Assembly (NCBI GenBank): GCA_001689485.1
Contig: LUJQ01000010.1
Coordinates: forward strand, 1 to 43,477
DNA from: Bacteroidales bacterium M6
Lineage (GTDB): Bacteria > Bacteroidota > Bacteroidia > Bacteroidales > Muribaculaceae
Reading direction: 5' to 3'
DNA: 43,477 bases
Shown here: one piece after another, positions 26,495 through 36,281 of the stretch
How the letters are laid out: every line of letters starts with the position of its first letter
How positions within the stretch are numbered: position 1 is the stretch's first letter
Notes under the pieces: model-generated
Told to the model about the DNA's origin: nothing
The model's input: only the letters and a program-made list of their open reading frames with translations
Database searches by the model: none
Position numbers and translations under genes: made by a program

Positions 26495-27514
26495 ATGAGA
26501 TTATTTTCTCTGACAAAAGAGATAGCAATTGACCTTGGCACAGCCAATACCGTCATAATACATAACGATAAAATCGTTATCGACGAACCGTCGATTGTAG
26601 CGCTCGACCGCCGCACCGACAAGCTTATCGCCGTCGGCAAGGAAGCTCAGTTGATGGAAGGGCGCGAACACCCGGGCATACGCACCGTGCGCCCGCTTCG
26701 CAAAGGCGTGATTGCCGACTTCAATGCCGCCGAGCTGATGATTCGCGGCCTTATCAAGAAGGCAAGTTCGAAAAGCAACTGGTTCTCCCCCTCTCTGCGT
26801 ATGGTGGTAGGCATCCCGTCGGGATCTACCGAAGTAGAAATCCGTGCCGTGCGCGACTCATCGGAACATGCCGGTGGCCGCGATGTCTACATGCTATACG
26901 AACCAATGGCCGCCGCCCTCGGTATCGGCCTTGACGTGGAAGCCCCCGAAGGCAACATGATTGTCGATATAGGTGGCGGTACAACCGAAATCGCTGTTAT
27001 CTCCCTTGGCGGCATTGTCAGCAACCGCAGCATACAGATTGCAGGTGATGACCTGACAGAAGACATCCAGGGACACATGCGCCGTGCCCACAACGTAAAG
27101 GTAGGCGAACGCACTGCCGAACTTATCAAGATGAATGTCGGTTCTGCACTCACCGAATTGGAGAATCCGCCGGAAGAATATATCGTGCACGGGCCTAACC
27201 AAATGACGGCACTGCCGATGGAAATCCCGGTTTCATACCAGGAGATTTCGCACGCTATCGAGAAATCGGTAACCAAAATCGAAACCGCCGTGCTCAGCGC
27301 GCTGGAACAGACACCGCCCGAACTCTATGCCGACATTGTACGCAACGGTATATGGCTTGCCGGAGGTGGCGCCCAGCTCCGAGGTCTCGACAAACGACTG
27401 ACCGACAAAATCGGTATCCAGTTCCACGTGGCCGAGGATCCGCTGCTTTGCGTTGCCAAAGGCACAGGTGTGGCGTTGAAAAACATCGAGAATTTCTCGT
27501 TCCTGATTCGGTAA
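26495..27514 (+). CDS. mreB: rod shape-determining protein MreB
   Basis: Actin-like ATPase forming membrane-associated filaments that position lateral-wall synthesis. 339 residues from ATG 26495 (MRLFSLTKEIAIDLGTANTV), the right length and start for MreB; the upstream in-frame stretch to 26405 is leader. Phosphate-1 motif AIDLGTANT, phosphate-2 VDIGGGTTEIAVISLGG and the adenosine motif GIWLAGGGAQLRG are all present. The N-terminal hydrophobic MRLFSL segment suggests membrane contact. It heads the mreBCD-mrdA-rodA cluster. Confidence 0.96.
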   Translation: MRLFSLTKEIAIDLGTANTVIIHNDKIVIDEPSIVALDRRTDKLIAVGKEAQLMEGREHPGIRTVRPLRKGVIADFNAAELMIRGLIKKASSKSNWFSPSLRMVVGIPSGSTEVEIRAVRDSSEHAGGRDVYMLYEPMAAALGIGLDVEAPEGNMIVDIGGGTTEIAVISLGGIVSNRSIQIAGDDLTEDIQGHMRRAHNVKVGERTAELIKMNVGSALTELENPPEEYIVHGPNQMTALPMEIPVSYQEISHAIEKSVTKIETAVLSALEQTPPELYADIVRNGIWLAGGGAQLRGLDKRLTDKIGIQFHVAEDPLLCVAKGTGVALKNIENFSFLIR

Positions 27515-27574
27515 GCCCAAGGCAGGCTGTTCATGGGGAACATAGTTCAACAGCAATAGGCAAAATTATAGAAA

Positions 27575-28417
27575 GTGCGCAACCTGCTCAACTTTTTTAT
27601 CCGCTACAGCACATGGTTCGTCTTCGTGTTCTATGTGGTGTTGAGCTGTGTACTTCTGTTTCAAAAGAACCCCTACCAGCACCATGTCTACCTCACTTCA
27701 GCAAATACAGTTGCCTCAGGGGTTTACGATGTAACCAGCAATATAACCGGTTATATCAACCTCCGCGACATCAACGAGGATTTGCAACGCCGCAACGCAA
27801 TGTTGGAATCGGAAGTTATCGCATTACGTAACCGGAACCGCCAGCTGCGTCAAAGCATTATGCAGGACTCTCTACGGCAACTTGACTCGATAGGGGGATT
27901 TGAGTTTATAATCGCCTCGGTAATAAACAACAGCGTTATAAAGCCATATAACTATATCACTATCGACAAGGGTAAGACCGACGGCCTTGCCCCTGAGATG
28001 GGGGTTATGGACCAAAACGGTGTAGTAGGCGTTGTCAACGTTGTTTCAGACCATCATGCACGCATAATCTCCCTTCTGAACCCCCATTTCCGTTTGTCGT
28101 GCAAGTTACGTGGGAATGATGCATTCGGGTCGCTTGTATGGGATGGTAAGAAACCTACGGAGGCATTGCTCGAAGAACTTCCAAAACAGGTAAAATTCCG
28201 GCATGGCGACACCATTATCACATCAGGATATTCCGCAATGTTTCCAGAGGGTATCCCGGTGGGTATTATCGACGGTTCTACCCGGGGTGAGGACGATAAT
28301 TTCAACACCCTGCGAATCAAGCTGCTCACTGATTTCACAACCCTTTCGACAGTAAAAGTGATTTCCAACCGCGACATCGTCGACATAAGGCAGGCCGAGG
28401 CCGGAACGGCAAACTGA
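27575..28417 (+). CDS. mreC: rod shape-determining protein MreC
   Basis: Bitopic periplasmic scaffold linking MreB to PBP2 in the elongasome. 280 residues with GTG start at 27575 (no ATG fits): a membrane anchor (about 10-30, FVFVFYVVLSCVLLFQKN), a coiled coil (about 65-100, LQRRNAMLESEVIALRNR) and a beta-barrel MreC domain (about 110-265, NYITIDKGKTDGLAPEMGVM, NGVVGVVN). Lies 60 bases after mreB and 56 before mreD. Confidence 0.93.
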   Translation: MRNLLNFFIRYSTWFVFVFYVVLSCVLLFQKNPYQHHVYLTSANTVASGVYDVTSNITGYINLRDINEDLQRRNAMLESEVIALRNRNRQLRQSIMQDSLRQLDSIGGFEFIIASVINNSVIKPYNYITIDKGKTDGLAPEMGVMDQNGVVGVVNVVSDHHARIISLLNPHFRLSCKLRGNDAFGSLVWDGKKPTEALLEELPKQVKFRHGDTIITSGYSAMFPEGIPVGIIDGSTRGEDDNFNTLRIKLLTDFTTLSTVKVISNRDIVDIRQAEAGTAN

Positions 28418-28473
28418 GCCGTAGTTTACCTATACGCAATATCTCCCAAACAAAAAAACAACATACCCGCCCC

Positions 28474-28980
28474 ATGACGAAAGAAATAATACGTTTCTTC
28501 ATTCTTTTCGTTATACTCGTGTTAAGCCAGGTAGTGGTGTTCAACCACTTCTGTCTTTTCGGGGTGGCCATACCGTTGGTATTTGTCTACTTCATTATAA
28601 AGCTGCCTATAACATTAGGGACAAACTGGGTGCTTACATTTTCGTTCCTTCTCGGTCTTGCAATCGACTTGTTCTCAAATACGCAAGGCATGAACGCGCT
28701 GGCATGCACCCTCACAGGCATAATCCGGCTGCCGGTGTTGCGCCTTTATGCACCGCGACAGGACGACATCACCAACCCCGTGCCATCGGTAGGCTCGCTC
28801 GGTGCAGTCGTGTTCATGAAATACGCCGCAACAATCATAACGCTTTACTGCCTGTTGTTCTTTGTTATCGAAGCATTTGCATTCTTCGATATAATGAGGC
28901 TTCTTATGCGTGCAGCCGGTTCGGCACTGCTTACTTTCGTCATCATCATCGCTTTTGACGGCTTCACATCACGCCGTTAA
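28474..28980 (+). CDS. mreD: rod shape-determining protein MreD
   Basis: Small polytopic inner-membrane protein of the elongasome. 168 residues with about five hydrophobic helices, beginning with FFILFVILVLSQVVVFNHF and containing the MreD-like FSFLLGLAIDLFSNTQGMNA segment. Recognition rests on topology and position between mreC and mrdA. It is 8 bases ahead of mrdA. Confidence 0.9.
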   Translation: MTKEIIRFFILFVILVLSQVVVFNHFCLFGVAIPLVFVYFIIKLPITLGTNWVLTFSFLLGLAIDLFSNTQGMNALACTLTGIIRLPVLRLYAPRQDDITNPVPSVGSLGAVVFMKYAATIITLYCLLFFVIEAFAFFDIMRLLMRAAGSALLTFVIIIAFDGFTSRR

Positions 28981-28988
28981 CCACGACA

Positions 28989-30842
28989 ATGCGCAAAGAT
29001 TATCAGCTTGAGAAACGGAAATACGTAATCGGCGGCTTCATCGTAGTCATCGCTATAATCTACGTGTGCCGCCTGTTCGGGCTGCAAATCCAGGATGACA
29101 AATATAAAGATTACGCCGACAACAATGCATTCCTCCGCAAGACGATATACCCCTCGCGCGGTATGGTCTACGACCGTAACGATTCGCTTGTTGTCTACAA
29201 CCAGCCTGCCTATGATGTGATGATGATTCCTCGCGACGTGCATGATTTCGACACCCTCGACTTCTGCCGCACACTCAGCCTTACCCCCGAAGAGTTCAGG
29301 GCCAGGCTCGATGCGATGAAATCGTCGGCAAGCTACTCGTCATATACGCCTCAGACCCTTATAACCCATCTCTCCGCAAAAGATTACGGCAAACTACAGG
29401 AAAAGCTCTACCGTTATCCGGGATTCTTCATACAAAAACGAATCCTGCGTGAATATAACTACGATATAGCCGCCAATCTTTTAGGCAACATCAGGGAAGT
29501 TTCCGAGGCCGACATCGAACGTGACCCTTATTACCAGCCCGGCGACTATTGCGGCGACCTTGGTATAGAAAAAAGCTATGACCGGTTCCTTCGCGGTGTG
29601 AAAGGTAAGGAAATCCTTATACGTGATGCCAGAGGCCGCATCCGCGGACGGTTTGAGGACGGCGCCCGCGACATCCCGCCGATTTCAGGAAAAGACATAC
29701 ACCTTGGAATCGACATAAAGTTACAGGAATATGCAGAAAGCCTGATGGTAAATAAAATCGGGGCTGTGGTGGCAATCGAACCGGCCACAGGTGAAATACT
29801 CGCCCTTGTGTCGAGCCCGACCTACAAACCGTCAAGCCTCGTTGGCCGTGAGCGCGGGAAAAATTACCGTGCACTCAACAACGACCCGCAAAAACCCCTG
29901 TTCGACCGTGCCTTGATGGGGGCATATCCCCCCGGCTCAACCTTCAAACCCACCCAGGGACTGATTTTTCTTGAGGAAGAAATCGTAAACCAGCAAACCG
30001 CCTATCCATGTTACCACGGGTTCATCAGCGGCGGACTGAAGGTAGGATGCCACGGTCACGGCTCACCTATCGCCTTAAAACCGGCACTTCAAACCTCATG
30101 CAACGCCTATTTTTGCTGGGGATTCAAATACATGGTCGACAAACGCTCAAAATACTGCAGTCCCGACAAAGCATTCGAGGTATGGAAAAACCACCTGGTC
30201 TCGCTCGGCTACGGCTACCCGCTCGGAGTCGACCTTCCGTCGGAAGGCAGGGGCTTTATCCCCAATGCCAAATTCTATAACAAGATTTATGGCGAAGGAC
30301 GGTGGAGCGCCAACACAATCATATCGGTTTCAATAGGCCAGGGCGAAATCCTTGCCACCCCGTTGCAGATTGCCAACCTCTGTGCAACAGTGGCCAACCG
30401 AGGATGGTTCATAACGCCACATGTGGTCAAAGAAATACAGGATACGGTGATTGACGAAAAATACCGTACACGCCGCATACCTACAATAACCCAGTCCTAT
30501 TTCGACGATATTGCCGAAGGGATGCGTATGTCGGTCACAGGCGGCACATGCCGTTTGGCCAATCTTCCCGACATAGAAGTGTGTGGAAAGACAGGTACGG
30601 CCCAAAATCCTCACGGACGCGACCATTCGGCCTTCATAGGCTTTGCACCCTATCACAACCCGAAAATCGCCGTATGCGTCTATGTGGAAAACGCCGGATG
30701 GGGAGCATCGTTCGGTGTACCGATAGGGTCGCTTGTAATCGAGAAATACCTCAAAGGGGAAATCTCGCATGACCGCAAGTATATCGAAGAGCGAATGCTC
30801 AACTCAAACACCATCATCTACAGCGGCGTAACAAAACATTGA
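28989..30842 (+). CDS. mrdA: penicillin-binding protein 2 (elongation transpeptidase)
   Basis: Class B PBP that cross-links peptidoglycan in the lateral wall with RodA. 617 residues: short cytosolic tail, one transmembrane helix (YVIGGFIVVIAIIYVCRLF, about 12-30), a pedestal/dimerisation domain (ARRTIYPSRGMVYDRN region, with the head subdomain to about 220) and a transpeptidase domain. The active-site Ser317 lies in PPGSTFKPTQ (SxxK), SxN is SCN in LQTSCNAYFCW and the KTG motif is CGKTGTAQNPHG. Eight bases separate it from mreD and 50 from rodA. It is a beta-lactam (mecillinam-type) target by family. Confidence 0.95.
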   Translation: MRKDYQLEKRKYVIGGFIVVIAIIYVCRLFGLQIQDDKYKDYADNNAFLRKTIYPSRGMVYDRNDSLVVYNQPAYDVMMIPRDVHDFDTLDFCRTLSLTPEEFRARLDAMKSSASYSSYTPQTLITHLSAKDYGKLQEKLYRYPGFFIQKRILREYNYDIAANLLGNIREVSEADIERDPYYQPGDYCGDLGIEKSYDRFLRGVKGKEILIRDARGRIRGRFEDGARDIPPISGKDIHLGIDIKLQEYAESLMVNKIGAVVAIEPATGEILALVSSPTYKPSSLVGRERGKNYRALNNDPQKPLFDRALMGAYPPGSTFKPTQGLIFLEEEIVNQQTAYPCYHGFISGGLKVGCHGHGSPIALKPALQTSCNAYFCWGFKYMVDKRSKYCSPDKAFEVWKNHLVSLGYGYPLGVDLPSEGRGFIPNAKFYNKIYGEGRWSANTIISVSIGQGEILATPLQIANLCATVANRGWFITPHVVKEIQDTVIDEKYRTRRIPTITQSYFDDIAEGMRMSVTGGTCRLANLPDIEVCGKTGTAQNPHGRDHSAFIGFAPYHNPKIAVCVYVENAGWGASFGVPIGSLVIEKYLKGEISHDRKYIEERMLNSNTIIYSGVTKH

Positions 30843-30892
30843 AGCCACATCCCAATCCTGGAATCCCACAAACCGAATCTCACTGACGGAAT

Positions 30893-32389
30893 ATGCCGAA
30901 CGGATTTAACATAAATGCACGAACCGGGGCGAATGCCAGAAAGGAAGAGTCGATATTCCGATATATCGACTGGTTTACCGTGATTCTGTATCTTCTGCTT
31001 GTAACTGCCGGGGTGATTTCAATCTATGCCGCAAGCTATGATTTCGACAACGCGAGCATCTTCTCGTTCGAGGAATTTTCAGGCAAGCAGATACGCTGGA
31101 TCGGGCTTTCATTCCTTTTGGGACTGGTTCTAATCGTGGTCGATGCGCGGATGTATGAAACCTACGCATACCCTATTTACCTGGCCATGCTCCTGTTGCT
31201 GGTTGTAACAATATTCATAGCCCCCGACATAAAAGGTTCCCGGTCATGGCTTGTGCTGGGGCCGATGAGCCTTCAACCTGCAGAATTTGCCAAATTCGCC
31301 ACGGCTCTCGCTTTGGCCAAGTTGTTCAGCGGTTATAATTTCATATTGAACGCATCGCCAAAGAACTACCTTAGGGCATTCCTTATCATATTCACCCCGA
31401 TTATACTCATTCTCGCACAAAAGGAAACCGGGTCTGCACTTGTGTATATGGCACTTTTCTTCGTGCTTTACCGGGAAGGGATGAGCGGGATGGTCCTGTT
31501 TGCCGCGCTGCTTGCAGTGATAATATTTGTAGTCGCCATAAAATACACCGAATCGATAATCATAGGTATCCCTGCCGGGGAATTTTACATCATGTGCCTG
31601 ATTATGGTGCTGATGGTCGGGATGCTTACAGTCTATGTACGCCGGTTCGAGCTTGCACGCAATGTGTTCCTGTGGTTTCTCGGAACCGCAATAATCGAAG
31701 GGAGCCTGTCAACGATAGATTGGCATCTCAACGGTTACGTTTATTTCTTTTCTGTGATAGGTATAGCATGTGTCTACTGCTTATTCGAGATTCTACGTTT
31801 CAAATCGCGCAACCTTATTATAACGGTAGTAACCGCAGTCCTGTCGCTGGGATTCCTGTTTTCTGTGAACGTGGTTTTCTCCCATATGATGCCACACCAA
31901 CAGAAACGCATCAAGGTGGCCTTGAGCATAGAGGATGACCCGCGTGATGCCGGCTATAACGTAAACCAGTCGAAAATCGCAATCGGCTCAGGAGGTGCAG
32001 CTGGTAAAGGATTCCTTAAGGGGACACAGACAAAGCTCAAATATGTGCCGGAACAGCACACCGACTTCATTTTCTGCACAATCGGCGAAGAGGAGGGCTT
32101 CATCGGCACTACCACCGTGGTGTTATTGTTCCTAATCCTGATTCTCAGGATAATATCGCTCGCAGAACGACAACCTACCGCATTCGGGCGCGTATATGCC
32201 TATTGCGTCGCATCATATCTGATTTTCCACTTCTGCATAAATATAGGCATGGTTATCGGACTATGCCCGGTAATCGGCATACCACTCCCCTTCTTCAGCT
32301 ACGGCGGTTCTTCCCTGTGGGGCTTCACATTCCTTCTTTTCATCCTGATCCGTATCGATGCCTCCCGGCGTTCACGGGCCGTGCAATGA
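30893..32389 (+). CDS. rodA: peptidoglycan glycosyltransferase RodA
   Basis: SEDS-family polymerase that extends glycan strands from lipid II, partnered with PBP2. 498 residues against about 370 in E. coli; the extra length is an additional hydrophobic block around residues 200-330 in the middle, as in other Bacteroidetes RodA proteins. SEDS signatures are visible: IRWIGLSFLLG, KGSRSWLVLGPMSLQPAEFA, the catalytic-region LAQKETGSALVYMALF and the C-terminal PVIGIPLPFFSYGGSSLWGF. Last gene of the elongation cluster; a weak hairpin (GCTATTC/GAATAGC, 32397-32426) follows. Confidence 0.94.
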   Translation: MPNGFNINARTGANARKEESIFRYIDWFTVILYLLLVTAGVISIYAASYDFDNASIFSFEEFSGKQIRWIGLSFLLGLVLIVVDARMYETYAYPIYLAMLLLLVVTIFIAPDIKGSRSWLVLGPMSLQPAEFAKFATALALAKLFSGYNFILNASPKNYLRAFLIIFTPIILILAQKETGSALVYMALFFVLYREGMSGMVLFAALLAVIIFVVAIKYTESIIIGIPAGEFYIMCLIMVLMVGMLTVYVRRFELARNVFLWFLGTAIIEGSLSTIDWHLNGYVYFFSVIGIACVYCLFEILRFKSRNLIITVVTAVLSLGFLFSVNVVFSHMMPHQQKRIKVALSIEDDPRDAGYNVNQSKIAIGSGGAAGKGFLKGTQTKLKYVPEQHTDFIFCTIGEEEGFIGTTTVVLLFLILILRIISLAERQPTAFGRVYAYCVASYLIFHFCINIGMVIGLCPVIGIPLPFFSYGGSSLWGFTFLLFILIRIDASRRSRAVQ

Positions 32390-32458
32390 CCTTGCAGCTA
32401 TTCAATAAGGGAGTAGATGGAATAGCCATAAACCAACACTGACACATAGTCATGACCG

Positions 32459-32489
32459 TTGGCAATTTGCATGAAATTGAGTAACTTTG
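32459..32489 (+). promoter_or_regulatory. promoter of the alpha-amylase gene
   Basis: TTGG (32459-32462), 19-bp spacer, TAACTTTG (32482-32489). It predicts a leader of about 95 bases before ATG 32591, room for post-transcriptional control, though I see no known riboswitch. Confidence 0.55.
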
Positions 32490-32590
32490 CACCAGGCTAT
32501 ATGCAAAGGCCATGTGGCGCACACATTGTGTATGCCTGCTTATTTGTGATTCTATAATATCTTAACCGCACAACATTTATCTTCTACCAC

Positions 32591-35353
32591 ATGAAAAGAC
32601 TTTTTCTGTTTTTCGTGGCGATGCTTCCCATCATATCTTTGACAACATGGGGAGCCGCAATCTTTTCAACTTCCCCCCACCCGGTTCAGGAAAGCAGCAA
32701 AAATGTGAAAATCATTTTTGATGCCGAGGCGAGCGGTGTTACAGCTCTCAAAAACGCATCCGAGCTTTATGCGCATATCGGGGTAACACTCACATCATCA
32801 CCAAGTCAATGGGACTATGTGAAAGGTGGATGGTCAGACAACACATCTGATAAAAAATTCATCAAAAATGCCAACGGCCTGTGGGAACTTTCCATAGGCG
32901 ACATCCGCCAGTATTTCGGAATCACGAATCCCGAACACCACGTGGCAAAAATAGCCGTAATCGCACGCACAGCCGACGGAAGCAGCCAGACCTCCGATAA
33001 CTTCATCGACGTTCTTGATGAAGGGTTCCACATGTCGCTTACGTGCGATGCATCATCGCTTGTGCTGACCGCCCCTACCACCATACAATTCAACGTTGCC
33101 ACCACACAAAAAGCCGACATAACCCTGAAAGTGGACAATCAGGAAATCGGCTCGGTCAAAGGTAACACACAGCTTACCAAAAGCCATTCTTTCTCAACCA
33201 AAGGGCAATTTTACACCGTAACGGCCACGGCAACAAACGGAACGGAAACCATTTCAAAGGAAATGACAATAGCCTATCCGCAGACATCGTCAGCAGCAAC
33301 CTATCCCGGAGGGGTTCCCAAACAGGGGGCTGTCAAAAACTCCGACGGCACTGTGACATTCTGCATCGCGGCTCCCGGCAAGGCGAGTGTGATTCTTATA
33401 CCATCGTGGGATAACTATCAGACACTCGACAAAAACGTAATGAAATACCAGGATTACAACGGATTCCGTTACTTCTGGGTTACCACTACCGAGAAACTGG
33501 ACGACAGTGTCTACTATCCATACTACTACCTCGTTGACGGTACTATAAAGGTTGCAGACCCCTATGCCAAGCTTGTTCTTGACAACGACAACGACAAATC
33601 GCTTCCCGAAGCCTGCTTCCCCGACATGCCCCGCTACCCTTATGAAAAATTCTCTGACACAATGCTGGCAGTTTACCGAGGCGATATCGACGATTATGAA
33701 TGGGATAACGCCACTCTTAAATTCGACATACCCGACAGCCGATCCCTTACCATATATGAAGTGCTCCTGCGCGACTTCACAGGCGACGGCTCCGACAGCG
33801 ACGGCAAGCATTTCGGCACCTTCCGCACTGCCCTTCCGAAAGTGAAGTATCTTGCAACCCTCGGCATCAATGCCGTAGAACTGATGCCGGTGATGGAATT
33901 CAACGGCAACAACTCATGGGGCTATAACACCAACAACTACATGGCACTTGACAAAGCCTATGGTTCGCCCAAAGATATGCGTGATTTCGTTGCAGAATGC
34001 CACCGCCACGGCATAGCCGTGATTCTCGACATCGTGTTCAACCAGTCGGACGGCAAACATCCATGGTATCAGATGTACGACATCGACACAAACCCGTTCT
34101 ATAACAAGGAGGCCCCACACAAGTACAACGTGCTCAATGACTGGAACCAGGACTACGGGCTTGTTGCGCAGCACTGGGTCGACGTGCTCACCTATTGGAT
34201 GGAAGCATATAAAGTTGACGGTTTCCGTTTCGACCTCGTAAAAGGGCTGGGAACGAACGAAAGCTACGGAAGCAATCAGAACACCGACAGCTATAATCCC
34301 ACCCGTGTTGCTAAAATGAAGGAACTGCATGCCGCAATAGCCGCAGTAAACCCAAAGGCCATCCATATCAACGAACTTCTCGGCGACGCTACCGAAGATA
34401 AGGCGATGGGTGCCGACGGCCAGTTGAACTGGAACAAAGTGTGCGACGGCTCCTACCAATATGCCATGGGATGGGATGACAAATCCGGCGACACACGTGG
34501 CTTTGCCGCCTCGCAATGGGGACGCGTAATAGGCCAGACCGTAGACTACGCTGAAAGCCATGACGAACCCCGTGTGGCCAACAAGTTGAAAACCGGCGGC
34601 CACAGCTCGGTTAAATACTCTGTTGCCAATCCGAAATCAACATCTGTGCGCCGCCTCGGCTCCGTAGCCGCCCAAATGCTTATGTGCCCGGGATCGAAAA
34701 TGATATGGCAGTTCGGCGAACTTGCAGCCGACGACAACCAAGGCTCAGATTTGGAAAAACTCCGCCCGATTGCACCGAAATGGGACCACCTCGACGTGGC
34801 TGCCCGTGCAGCACTCCATGACAACTACCGCGCCCTGTGCAATATGCGTCTGAAAAACAACGACATGTTTACGGGTGAAGCCACCCTTGTGATGACCGGT
34901 TTTGAAAACAACCTCTCCACGACCCGGACAATCCGCCTGACAAAGGGGGACAAAGAAATTATCGCGTTTTTCAACCCCTCTGTTTCAAAGCAGCAATCAG
35001 TAACGGCAGCCTCAACCAAACTCAACCAAAATAACTGCCAGCTGATTGCCACCTCCTATGGCACGGAACCGACCTTGACCGGGACGGGGACAAGCCTGTC
35101 AGTGACACTCCCGGCCCACTCATTCGCCGTATTTGCAACAAACTCGGTGGCAGATGTTGACGAAATCAGCAGCGACATTACAGATAAGCAGATATCCGTC
35201 TATACCGAAACCGGAAGAATCGTTGTCAACGGGAATTATCAAAACGCAGAAGTATTCGATATGTACGGGCGCCTGCAACCCTCGCTCGAAGTTCCCGCCG
35301 GGCTTTATATCGTACGCGTTGACGGAACCCCGTTCAAAGTACTTGTGAAATAA
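32591..35353 (+). CDS. secreted GH13 alpha-amylase family protein with T9SS sorting domain
   Basis: Extracellular alpha-glucan hydrolase, 920 residues. Signal peptide (MKRLFLFFVAMLPIISLTTW), an N-terminal region with two beta-sandwich-like parts (about 30-230), an E-set/CBM48-like domain (about 240-340, GGVPKQGAVKNSDGTVTFCI), the GH13 barrel (about 365-790) and a C-terminal type A sorting domain (from about 850; ends FKVLVK). Catalytic triad: Asp548 in GFRFDLVKGLG, Glu595 in HINELLGD and Asp658 in AESHDEPR. The barrel also has DIVFNQSDGKHPW for region I. The T9SS tail predicts surface or secreted location. It would supply maltodextrins to the cell; the SusC/D pair and malQ are elsewhere in the window and not co-transcribed. 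Confidence 0.9.
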   Translation: MKRLFLFFVAMLPIISLTTWGAAIFSTSPHPVQESSKNVKIIFDAEASGVTALKNASELYAHIGVTLTSSPSQWDYVKGGWSDNTSDKKFIKNANGLWELSIGDIRQYFGITNPEHHVAKIAVIARTADGSSQTSDNFIDVLDEGFHMSLTCDASSLVLTAPTTIQFNVATTQKADITLKVDNQEIGSVKGNTQLTKSHSFSTKGQFYTVTATATNGTETISKEMTIAYPQTSSAATYPGGVPKQGAVKNSDGTVTFCIAAPGKASVILIPSWDNYQTLDKNVMKYQDYNGFRYFWVTTTEKLDDSVYYPYYYLVDGTIKVADPYAKLVLDNDNDKSLPEACFPDMPRYPYEKFSDTMLAVYRGDIDDYEWDNATLKFDIPDSRSLTIYEVLLRDFTGDGSDSDGKHFGTFRTALPKVKYLATLGINAVELMPVMEFNGNNSWGYNTNNYMALDKAYGSPKDMRDFVAECHRHGIAVILDIVFNQSDGKHPWYQMYDIDTNPFYNKEAPHKYNVLNDWNQDYGLVAQHWVDVLTYWMEAYKVDGFRFDLVKGLGTNESYGSNQNTDSYNPTRVAKMKELHAAIAAVNPKAIHINELLGDATEDKAMGADGQLNWNKVCDGSYQYAMGWDDKSGDTRGFAASQWGRVIGQTVDYAESHDEPRVANKLKTGGHSSVKYSVANPKSTSVRRLGSVAAQMLMCPGSKMIWQFGELAADDNQGSDLEKLRPIAPKWDHLDVAARAALHDNYRALCNMRLKNNDMFTGEATLVMTGFENNLSTTRTIRLTKGDKEIIAFFNPSVSKQQSVTAASTKLNQNNCQLIATSYGTEPTLTGTGTSLSVTLPAHSFAVFATNSVADVDEISSDITDKQISVYTETGRIVVNGNYQNAEVFDMYGRLQPSLEVPAGLYIVRVDGTPFKVLVK

Positions 35354-35377
35354 AAGCAGCATCCCGACCAATCACCC

Positions 35378-35420
35378 TCAGGCGGTGTATCCGAATCGAC
35401 GATTCGGATACACCGCCTGA
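35378..35420. terminator. perfect 21-bp-arm palindrome after the amylase gene
   Basis: Arm 35378-35398 pairs exactly with 35400-35420 around a central A at 35399. It starts 24 bases after the stop. GC-rich stem without a T tract, the same design as the palindromes after malQ and galM. Confidence 0.65.
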
Positions 35421-35574
35421 ATCCATATTTACATCAAAGCACATGGGCATAAAATGCCGGAATAAGAACCGAACTGCCAAGGTTACTTTCAGGTAAAATA
35501 GGACGGAAACAAACAAAAAGGCCGAATAAAAGGTGTTCTAAAGAAAAAGTCATGACGACTTCATAGTTACAAAC

Positions 35575-35605
35575 TTGCATCATGGTCGGAATTTTTCTAA
35601 ATTTG
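35575..35605 (+). promoter_or_regulatory. promoter abutting the LysE-family gene
   Basis: TTG (35575-35577), 20-bp spacer, TAAATTTG (35598-35605). An in-frame ATG at 35607 begins one base after the box, inside the expected initiation zone, so ATG 35613 is preferred and the transcript should have almost no leader. Confidence 0.6.
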
Positions 35606-35612
35606 CATGTTA

Positions 35613-36257
35613 ATGGAATATTTCTGGCACATAATAAGCTCGGGACTGCTAATCGGCATATTCATATCGGCTCCTATGGGGCCGATAGGCATGCTGGTTA
35701 TACAGCGCACCCTCAACAAAGGGAGGCGGCCGGCATTGTTCACAGGCGTAGGTGCCGCCCTTTCCGACCTTACCTACAGCCTGCTCACGGGGCTGGGGCT
35801 GTCATTCATAACCGATTTCATAATCGCGAAAGAACTATTGTTGCAGATCATAGGCAGCGTGGTGCTTATCGCGTTCGCATTATACCTGTTCAAGAAAAAC
35901 CCGACATTGGCCTTAAAGAAACCCGATAACGCGCCCAACACATTCTGGAAGGATTTCGGCACCGGATTTCTTTTTACCTTTGCCAACCCGCTTATACTTT
36001 TCTTTATAATCGGCCTGTTTGCACGGTTCAACTTTCTTTTGCCCGAATTCCGCTACTATCATTATATCCTGGGATATGCCTCCATTTTCGGGGGAGCCTT
36101 GATCTGGTGGTGGCTGATAACATATTTCATCAACAAGGCCAGGGCGCACTTCAACGTACGCTCGCTATGGATATTCAACCGCATAATCAGCGCCATACTT
36201 TTCATAATGGCGCTTGTGGGTCTTTATAAAGGCATCTCCGGCTATATGGCCATATGA
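35613..36257 (+). CDS. LysE/RhtB-family amino acid exporter
   Basis: Polytopic inner-membrane protein, 214 residues from ATG 35613, with about six hydrophobic segments. The LysE fold is recognised from the start motif SSGLLIGIFISAPMGPIGML and VQRTLNKGRRPALFTGVGAA-type sequence (here IQRTLNKGRRPALFTGVGAA), then TFANPLILFFIIGLF. Members export lysine, threonine, homoserine or other metabolites; the substrate cannot be assigned. Start choice follows the promoter placement. The CBM9-like gene follows after 24 bases, so the pair is probably co-transcribed. Confidence 0.85.
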   Translation: MEYFWHIISSGLLIGIFISAPMGPIGMLVIQRTLNKGRRPALFTGVGAALSDLTYSLLTGLGLSFITDFIIAKELLLQIIGSVVLIAFALYLFKKNPTLALKKPDNAPNTFWKDFGTGFLFTFANPLILFFIIGLFARFNFLLPEFRYYHYILGYASIFGGALIWWWLITYFINKARAHFNVRSLWIFNRIISAILFIMALVGLYKGISGYMAI

Positions 36258-36281
36258 TGCTTTTCAAAACATCATAAAGGC

